Shown: one piece after another, positions 37,030 through 49,058 of the stretch
Layout of the letters: the number at the start of each line of letters is the position of its first letter
Position numbering within the stretch: position 1 is the first letter of the stretch
NCBI GenBank assembly: GCA_018697195.1
Contig: CM031857.1
Coordinates: 63,184,069-63,248,068 of the forward strand
Direction of reading: 5' to 3'
Origin: Certhia americana
Lineage: Eukaryota; Chordata; Aves; Passeriformes; Certhiidae
DNA: 64,000 nt
Notes under the pieces: model-generated
What the model was told of the DNA's origin: nothing
Databases searched by the model: none
Seen by the model: only the letters and a program-made list of their open reading frames with translations
Made by a program: the position numbers and the translations under genes

Positions 37030-37520
37030 GTGCAGAATTATTTTCTTTTCCAAGCACAGATCGGCAAGCAGAGCTTGCTGAGAGTCACTGGAGCTGCTGC
37101 AATTTCAACCTGCTAAAGTTGCCTCACAGGAATTCAGTGAATCACAAATTAAGACAAAGAACAAAGACTCTCCACATAATCCAGACTGCATTTTCTGTGT
37201 ATACAGATAGTTAAATCCAATTTAAACAGACAGCATTTATGGCACACAATATTATACAGTCAAATGAACTGCCCATATACTAAAAAGTGAATGCAATTCT
37301 TTTTCCTGAGAGTTGCGTAGGCAGTATCCCATCCAAATTTAGGTTTGGTATACTAGAATTCTAATAGCCGGTAATCTGAAGTGTTCATTAGGGATATGCA
37401 AGAATTCATTACCTAAGTGTGTCTAATTTAACCATATTTTCCCCTTGAATGAAGCCTGCCTTAGTGGAAATTAGTGATCCAGCCCACACACTTCCAATAC
37501 TGTTGGCACTTTCAGTTTAC
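37030..37520. promoter_or_regulatory. Candidate conserved non-coding element
   Basis: The segment is complex, free of simple repeats, and retains scattered CpGs (near 37062, 37315 and 37369). It contains homeodomain-like AATTA and ATTA sites and a TGCAAGAATTCATTA stretch near 37398. No long frame crosses it. Regulatory function is inferred from texture only. Confidence 0.3.
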
Positions 37521-39472
37521 ATTTGACATTTTTTTTAGAATTCTAAAAATTACTTTCTCTGTCTTCTCTTCTGATCTCCACTGGGTATTTATATGCAGCA
37601 AGCATAATTATGCTTTTGGCAAGCTAGTGAAAATTAAACCCTTATGAGCAAAGAAAAGAGGGTAAGGAAGCAAGGAACAGGAACAAAATCTGTTTTAAAG
37701 TGAACTTATCACAAGCTTACTGGAGTATAAGCAGAAGGCAGTTACATATTGGAATCTTGCAGCACACTTTTAGAAGGTGGTGACATTTGGCTCATGCTTA
37801 ATGAAAGCTGAGGATGGGTATTTTATTGATTTGAGCAAGGAGTGTACCTACTGGAAGATACTAAAGAAATTACTTTGGCAAGCTGAGTTGTTTCAAATAT
37901 CAAATCATCTGATCCTAAAAATCCAGTATCACTGATAAGTAGAGATGATCCTGTGTAGTAGGTCTCACAATACAACATATACACTATACACCCTGAGCTC
38001 TGATTTTCATATACATCATGTCTGTATTTGTTTCCTCACCAACTGCTGGTATGCCATGCTTCTGTCTACTTTTATTGAAAACTTCTCAAGGTTTTGTTCT
38101 CTCAAGAGCTGTAAACACTGAACTCAAAGTGAAGCAAATAGTACATGAGATACTTAAGGAAATCCAGCAGTGCAACATTTTCTTTCCTTCATACAGTCAC
38201 AGTACTCAGGGCCTGAGAGCTAGCAAATCCTGCTGAGTGATGTACAGATGCACTGCTCCAATGAAGGAAGGGGCTGTGAGGAGCCTTTTCCCACAAACCT
38301 GAGAAAAGCACTAAAAAGAAGCCTATTCCAATCAATGACTAAATACTGTCTATGAAGCATGACCTGCCAATGGCCACAAAAGTTTCTACAGAAAGACCAA
38401 AGACAGCCCCTGACTGCTGTACTCACACGACAAGCCTGGGATGCATACAATTAATTTTTGAAAAAGAGTCTGTGAAACCACCCGTCCTGTGCCAGCGTGT
38501 CTTTAACAGCACTCCGCACACTCTCAAACACAATCTAAACAGTTTGCATAGTGGCAAGATTTCCTACTCAGATGTGTCCTTTCAGAACTAATTCCTCTTG
38601 AAGAAGAGGCCACTATAAATCTCAAAAATTTCACTCCACAGAAAAAGCTGACAGTCTCAGCTGTCTAACTAGAGCAAAGAAAGGCCACTTTCAATAGCTG
38701 AAATGTCAGCAGCATAATTCCACAATAGTTTTAGCAGACAAAGGTGTCCTGTATGAGTGAAACATCCTGAAACTTTTTTTAAGTGCCTGTGAGCCATAGT
38801 TTGCTTGGCAGAATATATACTGAAACTTGTTCACCACAGATGAGAAAGTTGACAGCCACACACAGTTAATGGATTCCTTCATCTACCAATACTCTTTTGT
38901 CATTATAGGACCCTTTTGCCTACAACAGCAGTCCAAGATAATTTGTAACATGTTGCTAGAGAAATGCTTCATTCTACTTCTCTTCAAACCCCTTTGCCAC
39001 TGAAATAGAACTAACAAAATGTGGAATATTGTAAGAGTGTGTATTTTGCACATAGAAGCCAGAGAAAGCAGAATTACTACAAGCTTGCTGTGAGAGTACA
39101 ATCAAAAAAGTAAATGAGAATGAAAGAAAGCATTGTGGTTAATACATAAAGGTGTATGAAGCTATGCGTTAGTCATTCATCAGAACAAGTCTCAAAATTA
39201 CAAACCCTGTTTTGTAAGAACATTGTGCAAAGTGAAGGTTAAACTAAGTTATTTATTCTACAGGTTTCCTGCTTGTCATCAAATGGTGCAACAGAGATCC
39301 AAACCGCTAAACAGATATGCTCACATCATGTGATAAGAAATGGACAAATAATTTAACTGGGGAGAGGGGGAAGTATGATCTATCAGCATTAAATCAGTAT
39401 CTGAGTTGTGAGGTTTTAATCACCACTTTGAGAAGCACAGAAAGTTGCAGGCAGAAAAACTGTCCTGCCCAA

Positions 39473-39503
<31 letters not shown>

Positions 39504-40479
39504 GAGAGAGAGAGAGAGAAAGGATTTAAATAAATATGAAGATGCCACAACATATCACAGTGAGAAAAGTTTATTTTACTGAATAAATGCTGGATTTGGC
39601 AGTCAAAATTGTTTCAGTATAAATTAAAGTTTGAATAGCTTTGGAATAGGTGTGAAGCTTTGTCAAACAAAGTTAAGAAGACACAACTACAAAACAGAAA
39701 AAAAATGACAGGAAAGTCACTGAAAAGTGACATTTTCCTCATTATTGCAAGTTCTATTCATCTTCCCTGAGGAGTTCCTCTGACTGTGTATTCATTGACA
39801 ACTATTTGGGTTTATGTTTGCTGCATAGATGAACTACCGATGATTCCAAAAGAGTGTGTTAGAAACTCCCATAAGGGCAGTTAGTCATGCCAGGGGTGTT
39901 CTGTCAAGGAGCCTGGAGACTGAAAGTGCTGAGAGGCCCAATTCTCCCTGTCCTTGCCTCTCATTCTGCAGTGGGGACTGCCTGAAGCATCTCAATTCCT
40001 ATCAGAGCCACAGATCCTAAAACTCAAAGTAGCTGATCACTAAACTGAAGTTGCTGGCCTGTCAAGAATGCCAGCTTCACTGAGCAACTGCAGGGAGCCC
40101 ATTTAAATTCAGAGCAATATGTGCCAGTACTCTTGAAACTCGTTTCCCTTTTTTTTTTTTTTAATTTTTGATTCATCAAGTTGTAAAAGTTTAGGGTTTT
40201 TTTTCCATCCATCTTATCATTTGAGAAAACTGAATGTTTTCTCAAGTGATAAGACTCCCAAATCTGGATTTGTTTTCTTTTAATAGTCTCCAGTTTTACA
40301 GCCTATTTAAATCAAATGATAAGCTTTCAGCTCTACCTTTTGGAGCTCTGACGGTTTCCTTCACACATTTAGTCTATCCTTGGTATGTATTATTTGCATT
40401 TTTAGATCCTAGTTACTCCCCATTTTCCATAAAAAAAGAAATTGATCTTGCCATCTGAAAGTTAGAATACCAGTTGGTT
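37521..40479. other. Non-coding stretch, no gene seen
   Basis: Unique-looking sequence except for the A/GA microsatellite at 39474 and a T run near 40150. Overlapping short frames at 38018-38591 on both strands show no family resemblance. Confidence 0.55.
39474..39519. repeat. A26-(GA)10 compound microsatellite
   Basis: A run of 26 A at 39474-39499 passes directly into ten GA units at 39500-39519. The whole tract is purine-only on the plus strand, so it could form triplex DNA. Confidence 0.92.
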
Positions 40480-40880
40480 GCTTTGCTGGTTTTTATACAG
40501 CACATGCAGCTCTGTGAGAGGCTTAACTGATGAAGCTCAGTTTAATATGGCTTTATGTCTGGCATTTCAATTATCCCACGCAAGCTCTGTTTTTTCAAAG
40601 CTTAGGGGGTTCATCAGCTCTCTCTTGTGAGGATTCAGATGTCTAAAAGTATAGTTTATATACTGTATAAAGTGCGTACATCTAATCTCTGACAAGTTTG
40701 TCATCCCTATCAGACAACAGACAAAACACGCTCATTGGCTGGGAGATCAGTGCGCTAGCAATTACCGAAGTTACAAAGAGATTATAAATGTCAACTAAAT
40801 GTCTTTTCTTATTAGTACATTCTTACCGAACAATTCTGTTCCTGCCAACTTAATCTCCAGATTCACAAATATGCTTCCAT
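40480..40880. promoter_or_regulatory. Candidate conserved non-coding element
   Basis: CpGs are kept at about 40579, 40675, 40729, 40752, 40767 and 40827 within otherwise CpG-poor DNA. The 40727-40770 stretch, with GCTCATTGGCTGGGAGATCAG, includes an inverted CCAAT box (ATTGG). Complexity is high and no frame is long. The sequence looks like an enhancer or distal promoter fragment, but this is not proven. Confidence 0.33.
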
Positions 40881-41509
40881 GCCTGTTTCCCTGTACACTA
40901 CCGTGTTTTACCTTAAGTCCTTGAAGCAAGACTGGGTTCTGCTTTCTGTTGAAGTGAAGCTTTCATCTGTTCTTCACTGAAAGAAATTATTACTTCTGAT
41001 TCTATTAAAAAGTGTTTTATGTATTTTTCAGGCAGGATTATTGGCTGTAAGATTAATATGCTCCTCCAGTTTCAGAGGTCATACTGCCTCTTTAAAAAGA
41101 GCCAATTTCTCTTTTGGTCATTTATCAAGAATAATGCAAGGTAATACATCTAAACTGGAATAAACAGTGAAAAGCAAATCTGTAAGACTGTAACTGTCTA
41201 CTAATATAGCTTTACCTTTACAAACAATCTGTATTTTTTCCTTGAATTTAATGCTATTACTAAATACAATCTGGACTCTGCAAGGCATTGAAAGATATAC
41301 ACAAATCCAAAACAATGTTGAAAACAGAAGTTGCCTTCAGTTATGTGAGTTTTGTTATCCTGAACAATAGAATCATATTTCATAGGACATTTTGTATCTT
41401 TCAATTGTCAAAAAGAATATGAAAATCAATTTTCCACTGTGTTAGAAGTGGCAACTCTAATAAATAAATATTTACTGTGGGTAAATATTTTTGTCCGACC
41501 ACAAAAATG

Positions 41510-41528
41510 AAAAAAAAAAAAAAAAAAA
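41510..41528. repeat. Poly-A run of 19
   Basis: An uninterrupted run of 19 A followed by CAAAAAAC. No retroposon body is recognised upstream. Confidence 0.9.
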
Positions 41529-44500
41529 CAAAAAACATACAGACTTGGGCCTTTCTTGCAGGTTGAAAAATGGGTATCTATTGTACAGCACACATGAACC
41601 ACAGAGTAAAAATCTGCAGTGAGGACTGGCAAGCTGATGTGTTTCTTACACACTATGCACGCACGTTGCCTGTCTTACTGCAATGACCTTATGATCCCTG
41701 ATGCCAAGTGCTCAAGTCCCAGCTGTGGATTTAAACTCAATCTTGTTTTGAGTTTCCATTCTGTTGGCAGCAGAGTCATTCTTCACTGCACTGCTCAAGC
41801 CAGAAAAGGCTTCCTGACTCGGAGGCAGACTCAGATAAGCACTGGCTATAAGAGAAGTTGTAATTGCACAAGCTCTTTCTTTCCCCAGCAGGTATAACTA
41901 CAAATGAGCGTCGCTGAAAATTCTTCTGAGCTTTAACAGGGTAGATAACCTCATAGGCAATTGTAAATCTAACACAGTGTCCAGATTAGCAAAGTAGACA
42001 GAAAAAGGGCCTGTTATTTAACTCTTTCCCAGCAAGCATGGATTTTTGCTATAGGTAGGCTGGTTTCTTTGGGTTGGATTTTTTTGAGGGTATGTTTTTA
42101 AGAAAGCCTTCTGGAAGAAGGAAGATGAGTAGCAGGCCTAGCCTGAACTTTACTGAAAACTTCACTGCTGAAATTTTACAGCAGTTAACACCACAAGTCA
42201 GGTAACAAGAAATTAGGGAATGTCAGAATAACAAATGTTCTGGTTTGGTTTTCCCTCTCTGTACATAAACATTGCAAATGACATCTGCAATTTCTTCCCA
42301 GTGAGTGCACAGATCACACACTGCTTGTCAAACAGCAGCTTGTCTGTGCTTACTTTTCCTCACTGTTCAGTGAATACACCACACACCCTTTTCCAGCATG
42401 CTGTTCTTGATATGAAATTATTAACTTCCTTGGGGGTTTCTGATTATCCCACTTAAATATTAGCAGATTTATCCACACATCATCACTGTGCAGTGTGTGG
42501 TAGCATTGCTGGGCATGTTTCACAAAAGAGGGCTGATGTACATCTGTTGAAACTGAAAGAGAGGTGCAAAATAAATTTCAGAGGTCCAGGACCTCATTTC
42601 TCCCAGCAGTTGGCACTTCACAGCCTCCCATAGGGTCTGAACAGATACCCCTTGGCCTCTGCTGCTGGGGCAAGTCCAAAGGCATTCTGCACGTCAGAGT
42701 TTCTGAATCATAGGCTGTCACACAGGGAGTGAGAAACACCATGAGAAACACAAGACTTTGCTGAAATGAGAGCTTCATTTAAGTCATGTGTCTCCAGGAT
42801 GACTTCAGGCATAAAAAAGTACTTGCTCTTTAATTCCCTTTCCAGGCAATGAAGAGGATGACAGCATATCTGGCAGAAGCAGCTGACCTGGCTTTCTCAC
42901 TTTCAGTATCAGAGCAATCCTACAAAAGGAAGCTTCCACCATTACAATTATCCCTCATGAATATTTTCTAACTTGAAATCTCTTGTTCATAGGTGTTGTC
43001 CAGTGCTGAATTTCTTATTAACATTTTCCTCAGTGGCCATTACTCTCCAGTCTCTATTACTGCTCCTCCAATTCACAAGCCCTGTTTAGCATGCCAATAT
43101 AATTTGCTACTTTTCTCTTACCTCCTCTTACCATTTTAAACATTCCTGCCTAGCTGCAGCTGCAGCTGGCACCATCCATGAGCAACACTGATTCTGAGGT
43201 GGCTCCTGCTCTGTTCTCCTGCTGACTAAGATATCTCTTCCACACAAATTCCCTGTTTTCTACTCCACACCAACTCCTCACCTCACTGCAACCAAGTCAG
43301 ACTGAAATTCTCAGTTGTTTGTGGACATCAACTGGAAAACTACCGAAAATACAAAAAAAGACTCTCCCTCTAGAGACCAAGAGCCCTCTGCAAGTACCAT
43401 ACTGGAAGAACTGCTCACCCTCATATCCATGGATATTTCTATTTAGGGATGGCTCATGTGCAGTCAGGTCACACTAGTGATTTCTGAGAGATAAAGTGAT
43501 CTCAATTCAGGCACAAATCACAGACTTCAGCTGCCAAATGCAAATGTTGCTACTGAGCCAGGGCAAACTGAGGTATTTTTAAATGTGAATGAGTGGACTA
43601 AATATGGGTGGTTTTCCCCCCAAAAAAGAGCAAAAGATACATTCTTACCAATTCCAGGTTCTTTTTTTTTTTTTTCCAAAGCACAGAGGGGCTACACTTG
43701 CTGTAGTAAACAGACACAAGAGTTTTTAAAATTTTCTTTAGTAATATATTTTGCCTCTAAAAATTTTAAAATACTTGCGGCTAGGCAAATCTTGGCAAGG
43801 GAAAACATCAGATAAGTTAATTTTGGCAGTTATAAACAACTGAAGACAGTCTCCTGGTAAAGGTTCTGTATTTAAGAAATGATGTTATCAGTATACCTAG
43901 GAGAGTTGACTTACATGTTTAAAATTTCCATATTTGCTCAACAGTAATGAATCTGTGTGCTGATACATTCACTCATACTGGAACATTTCAAACAGCCTTT
44001 ACAGGCAAAAATATTGAACTTGGTATCCCTAACTGAAGATTCCTGATACATCCCAATTTCTGTTTTACTTTCATGGATTTTAGCCAAGTAAAACATAAAC
44101 TCTTGTTCTTTGTTCTGTCAGAGGATTAGTTAGACCTCCCAAGCTAGCAGTCCATCTGCTCTGCCAGCTAATGCTATTGTCCCAGAGACACCACCTCTTT
44201 CATTGTTTCACTGAACAATCCATGCCATTTCTTTTCTCAGCTGTCACTGACAAGTACATGTCAACCCGCTTGCATTCTCCTGCACACATCTGTGACATTG
44301 AATATAGGCTTTCACAGTTTCAGGCAGTTTAAAGCCTAGTAAGAGCAACGAAACACAATACTATAAAAATACAGATATACAAAAGCTTCAAATTGCACCA
44401 TATTAGTTTATGTCATCAATGCAATGTCCAGATTTGCATGTTTGCATTGCTCCCTTCTGCTCTTCTCCTTCTAAAGACATGATGTTAGCTTTGCCATGTG

Positions 44501-46269
44501 AAACAAAATGTTTTAAAGCATTCAGCAAATTTTAAAATACTTACATACAGAAAAAATTGGATTCCCCAACATAATATGTTCTGATAATTTTTCTTAATAG
44601 ATATAAGAGTAGAACCTCTTTTACTGAAGACTGCTTTTTGGGTTAAATCCACAAAATGGAAAGACCAAAATAAGGAAAGCAATTCTGCCAGTAGGTCTCT
44701 GAAAAGCTCTTGCTAAATGAGCTGATGCAATCTCAGTACAGGACTTATAGTCAGCAATGACAACAAAATTCTCATTACTGCCAGCATTTCAAGGAAAAAG
44801 CAAGAGACACAGTGAAACTATAGTTGTTGCAGGTGGAAGAAATACAAGATTATTGATAAGACATGGATCAAATTCAGTGCTCTATCCCTTACCATGTCAA
44901 ACACAGCTTCATTCAAACCTTAAGTGACCTTCATGTGATCCAAAATTATTATATCTTATTATATCATATAAGACTTATATGCCAATGCCAATTAACTAAT
45001 GACAGAAAATGATGTAGATGGAAAAAAATTATATTTTAAAACAGCAAGCTAAAATTGAAGTTGCTACCTACAACAGGTTAATACTTAAGGACAGAAAGAA
45101 ACAATATATCTATTTGTGGTCATGCTGTCTGTAAAAGATATTAACACATGGAACATCTACTTTTGCTAATTCATCTGGAAATTATTTACTGGATACTCCA
45201 AAAATGAGCCAACATTTCAAACCAGAAATGTAAACAGCATCTCTGTCATGGCAGATCATATTCTCAATGTAGCATTCAAATGATTCCTATACTGGCTCTC
45301 AGTCTTGGATGGGGAGCCACAATGACCACAGTTCTTAGACCAGGAAAACAGGTGATAGGTACTAGCTTTAAACCAGTAAAATCCAGTGCACTCTCTACAG
45401 ATAGTGTGCACTCTTTTAAAATCTTAATTTCATTTACGTCAGTGTAAACCTGTCTCTGGAGATTTCTCTAGAGTGAATTCTGCCTCCAAATAGGAGGCAT
45501 CTGACAATTATCCACCAGTGTCCCAGTTTAGCTAAATTGGTTTTAAATTGGAACAACTTGTTACATGGAAGGGGGAGTTGAAGGGGGATGTAGTTTTGCC
45601 TGAGACACATGATTAGATTTAAGCATTGAAATTCAAGGTCCCATCCTCTGGACACAGGCTGTCAAGCCCACAGAGTTGCCTTTTTGTTTTCCTCTTCCCC
45701 CACCTCCTTTTTTTCATCCTTTTGCTGAAAAGCATTTCAGCAGATGAAAAATCTTAATTATATTTTATACAAAGAAGACAAGAGCACTCATAATTTGTTT
45801 TAACACAAGCAAGTACAGCAAGGTGACATATAATCAAGCATTCCCAGACTGATGTATTAAAATGTTTTTCTGCCAACTCCTGCCCTGCATCTATGATGTA
45901 AGAATTCTCTTTCATTATTTCTTTTTATTGCTTTCCCATGCAGATCACTGTGACCCATGCCAATCTTTGTGAATGTAGATGGTAGTAGAAAGTCCCTTTC
46001 ATCACAGCAAATCTTTTCCTTAAGCATATAAAATGTTTGTTCATTAAAAAACCAAACAGAAAACATTCCTCAGTGAAGAAACTAATACTCTGATTTATCC
46101 ATAACAACCTAAAGAACAGTGCTAAAAATGTGCAAGGAAGCCAGTTATTCAATAACACTTCTTTTTTCCAACAGGAGGACACTGGTAATTGGATGTCAGG
46201 GAACAGAGAGTGAAATAGGAATATTTTCATATAAATCATTGTATGAGAAAAATAAATCTGTGTGTACCC

Positions 46270-46286
46270 ATATATATATATATATT
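46270..46286. repeat. Short (TA)n microsatellite
   Basis: About eight TA units follow TACCCA. It lies in a 165-codon minus-strand frame that has no family resemblance. Confidence 0.88.
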
Positions 46287-47279
46287 GTCTGAACCTTACT
46301 CTCTTGGTATGAATGGTTTTCCCAGCTCTTGTTTTAACTGAAGAATAAAGGTTCATCCAGTCCTGACTGCTAAAGTGTAGGAGACCTCTTTTCAACAGCA
46401 ACCAACTTCTTCCAAATTGCAAAGCATTCCAGCTCCACTAGATTAGAAAACAGTAGACTGGAAAATTGTAGGAGATTAGTTTCTACAGACTCTCTGTTTA
46501 CAACTGCAGTCTGTAACAAGACAGGCAGGACTCGTTCTGCAAAGGAGCTCACCTGCAGCAAGTGTCCTGGAGCTGAGCGAGGATCTTCTGTTTGTTCCAA
46601 TAGTAGATCTCTAGCAAAAATTGGTGTATTAAGTCTGGAATTCTGTCTTCCTCTGTGTCATCCTCCATTTTTTTAGCATTATTATTTTTTTTTTGCTTAA
46701 TCAATCAGCCTCAATCGCATTAAGGAGACTAGAATCTTGGCTGTCTTCAATAAAAATATTATGTGTAGAGAAAAAAAAATAAAATGTCCAAGAAGTAATG
46801 AAATAACAAGGAATTACTATAAAAAACCCCGCATAATCAGATACTGCTTTTATCACATCATATGCATTAAACTTCTCTGAACTGATGTCCTTTTCATCGT
46901 AATGTACTAAATTAAATATCTGCTCCTTGTAGAATTTGATTCATCTAAACTAGATTAAAATCAAATCATGAACAAAATCAATTTCACTTAAAGTACAATA
47001 ATCCCAGCCCACTAAGGCCCCCTTGTAGTAATCACAATAAATGCTGTCTCTATCACCATTTCCATCCCTTATTTTTACCCCTAGCCTTTAACTGAATGCA
47101 TAATTTTAATATCACATTATAAATTAGGACCTTGTATATCTTATTCACGTTTTATTAGAGTAAGTTGGCCAGGAAGCCAGAGGCAAGGCAACCTCATTCA
47201 AACATTCCTCCAGGGTTTTCAGGTCAAGTCATTTTTTAAATTGGGATTGGTATAAACCCCAAGGGATTTCTTGATTTAA

Positions 47280-47790
47280 GAAAGAACTACAAATATTTAA
47301 GCTGTCTTGGGGGGATTATTCTGACATTGGATCGCGGGATTACCTCCTACATAAGACTCAAAGGATTTGGACTGGTTCAGTATCTCGTCAGAAAACTGGG
47401 CAAAAATGCTTCTTACGTGAAGTTAATCAGATATTCAATCATTCCGTGCTTTAAGCATGTCAAAAGGTAGCAAACAAAGGGAGAAGGAAGCAGTTGCTTT
47501 GAGATGCATAGGAAACAAAAGCCGTCCTCTGACATACTGGAGCATTTTAGTTTTTCATAGAAGAGTGCTATTGCTCATGACAATGGGCCAAAATCCTGGG
47601 AAAAAAAGTTACAAATTCCTTATTTACATACCAGCCATCTCAGAGTTTGCCCCCTGAATTTGCAGACGATCGCTATCAGCATTTAATTAAATATTTTATT
47701 AATAATTAATAAAACCTGGCACTTCTATGACAGCTCTCCATTTGTCTTGGAGCACTTTGGTCTAATAACAAAGTCTGACAACAATCTACA
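47280..47790. promoter_or_regulatory. Strong candidate conserved non-coding element
   Basis: About eight CpGs are kept between 47332 and 47671 (ATCGCGGG, TCTCGTC, TTACGTG, TCCGTGC, AGCCGTCC and GACGATCGC). They are followed by a dense homeodomain-type cluster at 47682-47714, in which TTAATTAA is followed by TATTAATAATTAATAAAA. Sequence complexity is high and there are no simple repeats. A 66-codon frame at 47457 shows no domain. CpG retention together with clustered TAAT sites resembles a developmental enhancer; the claim is inference. Confidence 0.42.
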
Positions 47791-48752
47791 AAAACAGGAA
47801 GCTGTGATTGTAGCTGATGTAGTTGGAACTCTGAGAAGGTTTTAGGCAACCCCCCCTTCATAGCCAGATCCTGGCTCTGTCTCAAATCTGAGGCCAGGCT
47901 TGAATTGCAGTTGAAATCATCCTGTCAAAAACAGCACTTCAATAAATTCTCTGACCATCAAAAGCAAGTGTGAAAAATGTCACTCTCCTTTAGTGATTTC
48001 CTTTTCTCTTTTCTTTTTTCTCCTCCTAAAGCAGAAATTAGAGGGGGAAAATGACAGGAATGGGACTTCTTCACTACTGCAACAATAAGAGGAACAATAA
48101 CCAGAAACAGCCAGAAAAATGGCTATTTGAGAACTGTATCTTCTTACCTGGATCTGCCAACTGTAAAGGGTCAATGCCAGACCATCATACTGAGAAAAAT
48201 ATTGCAACAATAAATGGATTATTTAAAAGATGCAATGTTGAAAGGAAATCAGAAGTCACTCTCACAAAGGGGTAATGATGTCTTTTCAAACATGGATCCA
48301 ATCCCCTCAAGTGAACTACTTTTCCTTATGAATTTATTCAACATATAAAAAGCATACCACAGCCCTAACCTCACATTTATTATTTGTCCAGTGTGGGAAA
48401 CTGAAGGACAGGTATTTTTGTTTCCCTTCAGTTCATTCATTGGAGAATGAAGAAAATGTCCTTCTTCAAAGGCACAGTCTTTACTTCTTCATCCAATCAC
48501 AGCATCATCAGACATCTGTACTGTCTACCTGTGTAGCCTTACATATCACCTGCCCAACATACTGAGCAAAGACAGAATCAAGTTTAGTTTAAAATTCCAG
48601 ACGTAGAAGATAAAGGTGACCAGACTGTAATAATCTCCCTATTTTAAATATGGAGTTTCTTCTTTGTATATTTAAGACAGCACAGGACTCACACTGTACA
48701 TAAAAACAGAGATTGTGGATGCTGGAGGAAAAAAAAAAATTAAAAAAAAAGA

Positions 48753-48753
48753 G

Positions 48754-48814
<61 letters not shown>
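48753..48814. repeat. (GATA)5-(GA)21 compound microsatellite
   Basis: Five GATA units at 48753-48772 run directly into 21 GA units at 48773-48814, with a few more GA units after one interruption. A-rich sequence lies before it. The length makes it likely to be polymorphic. Confidence 0.95.
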
Positions 48815-48819
<5 letters not shown>

Positions 48820-49005
48820 AGAGCAACACCCAACCCTAACTAAACTTGACAGGAAACTACTTTGCAGTCACTGATGAAGAGATTCCAGAAGCACTGACAA
48901 CAAGCCCTGCTGATTGGGGTCAGTCACTTTTCAAGCCCAAGGGAACAGTCTTTTCCAACTTCAATCACAATCTCATAACTCCCCAATAAATAAACATACC
49001 AAGGA

Positions 49006-49058
49006 ACAAAAAAAAAACAACAAAAAAACAAAACCCAAAAAACCAACAAAAAAAAGCA
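49006..49058. repeat. A/C-rich low-complexity tract
   Basis: Runs of A are broken by single C or CC in CAAAAAAA-like units. It is similar in style to 7748 and 24652. Confidence 0.8.

Larger units (their letters stand above)
40881..47279. other. Non-coding stretch, no supported gene
   Basis: About 6.4 kb without a supported gene or well-recognised repeat. It includes an A run of 19 at 41510-41528, a (TA)n tract at 46270-46286, and a possible LTR-like segment starting near 45521. Sequence at 42840-43350 is somewhat richer in C and has CAG/CTG runs such as AGCTGCAGCTGCAGCTGG near 43152, but no exon structure is evident. Confidence 0.5.

Noticed and set aside
45925..46422. Minus-strand frame of 165 codons
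   Set aside because: AT-rich, crosses a TA microsatellite, no domain or splice pattern, no family resemblance.
46370..46600. Minus-strand frame of 76 codons with balanced amino acid content
   Set aside because: It looks protein-like but no family is recognised and no splice sites or neighbours support an exon.
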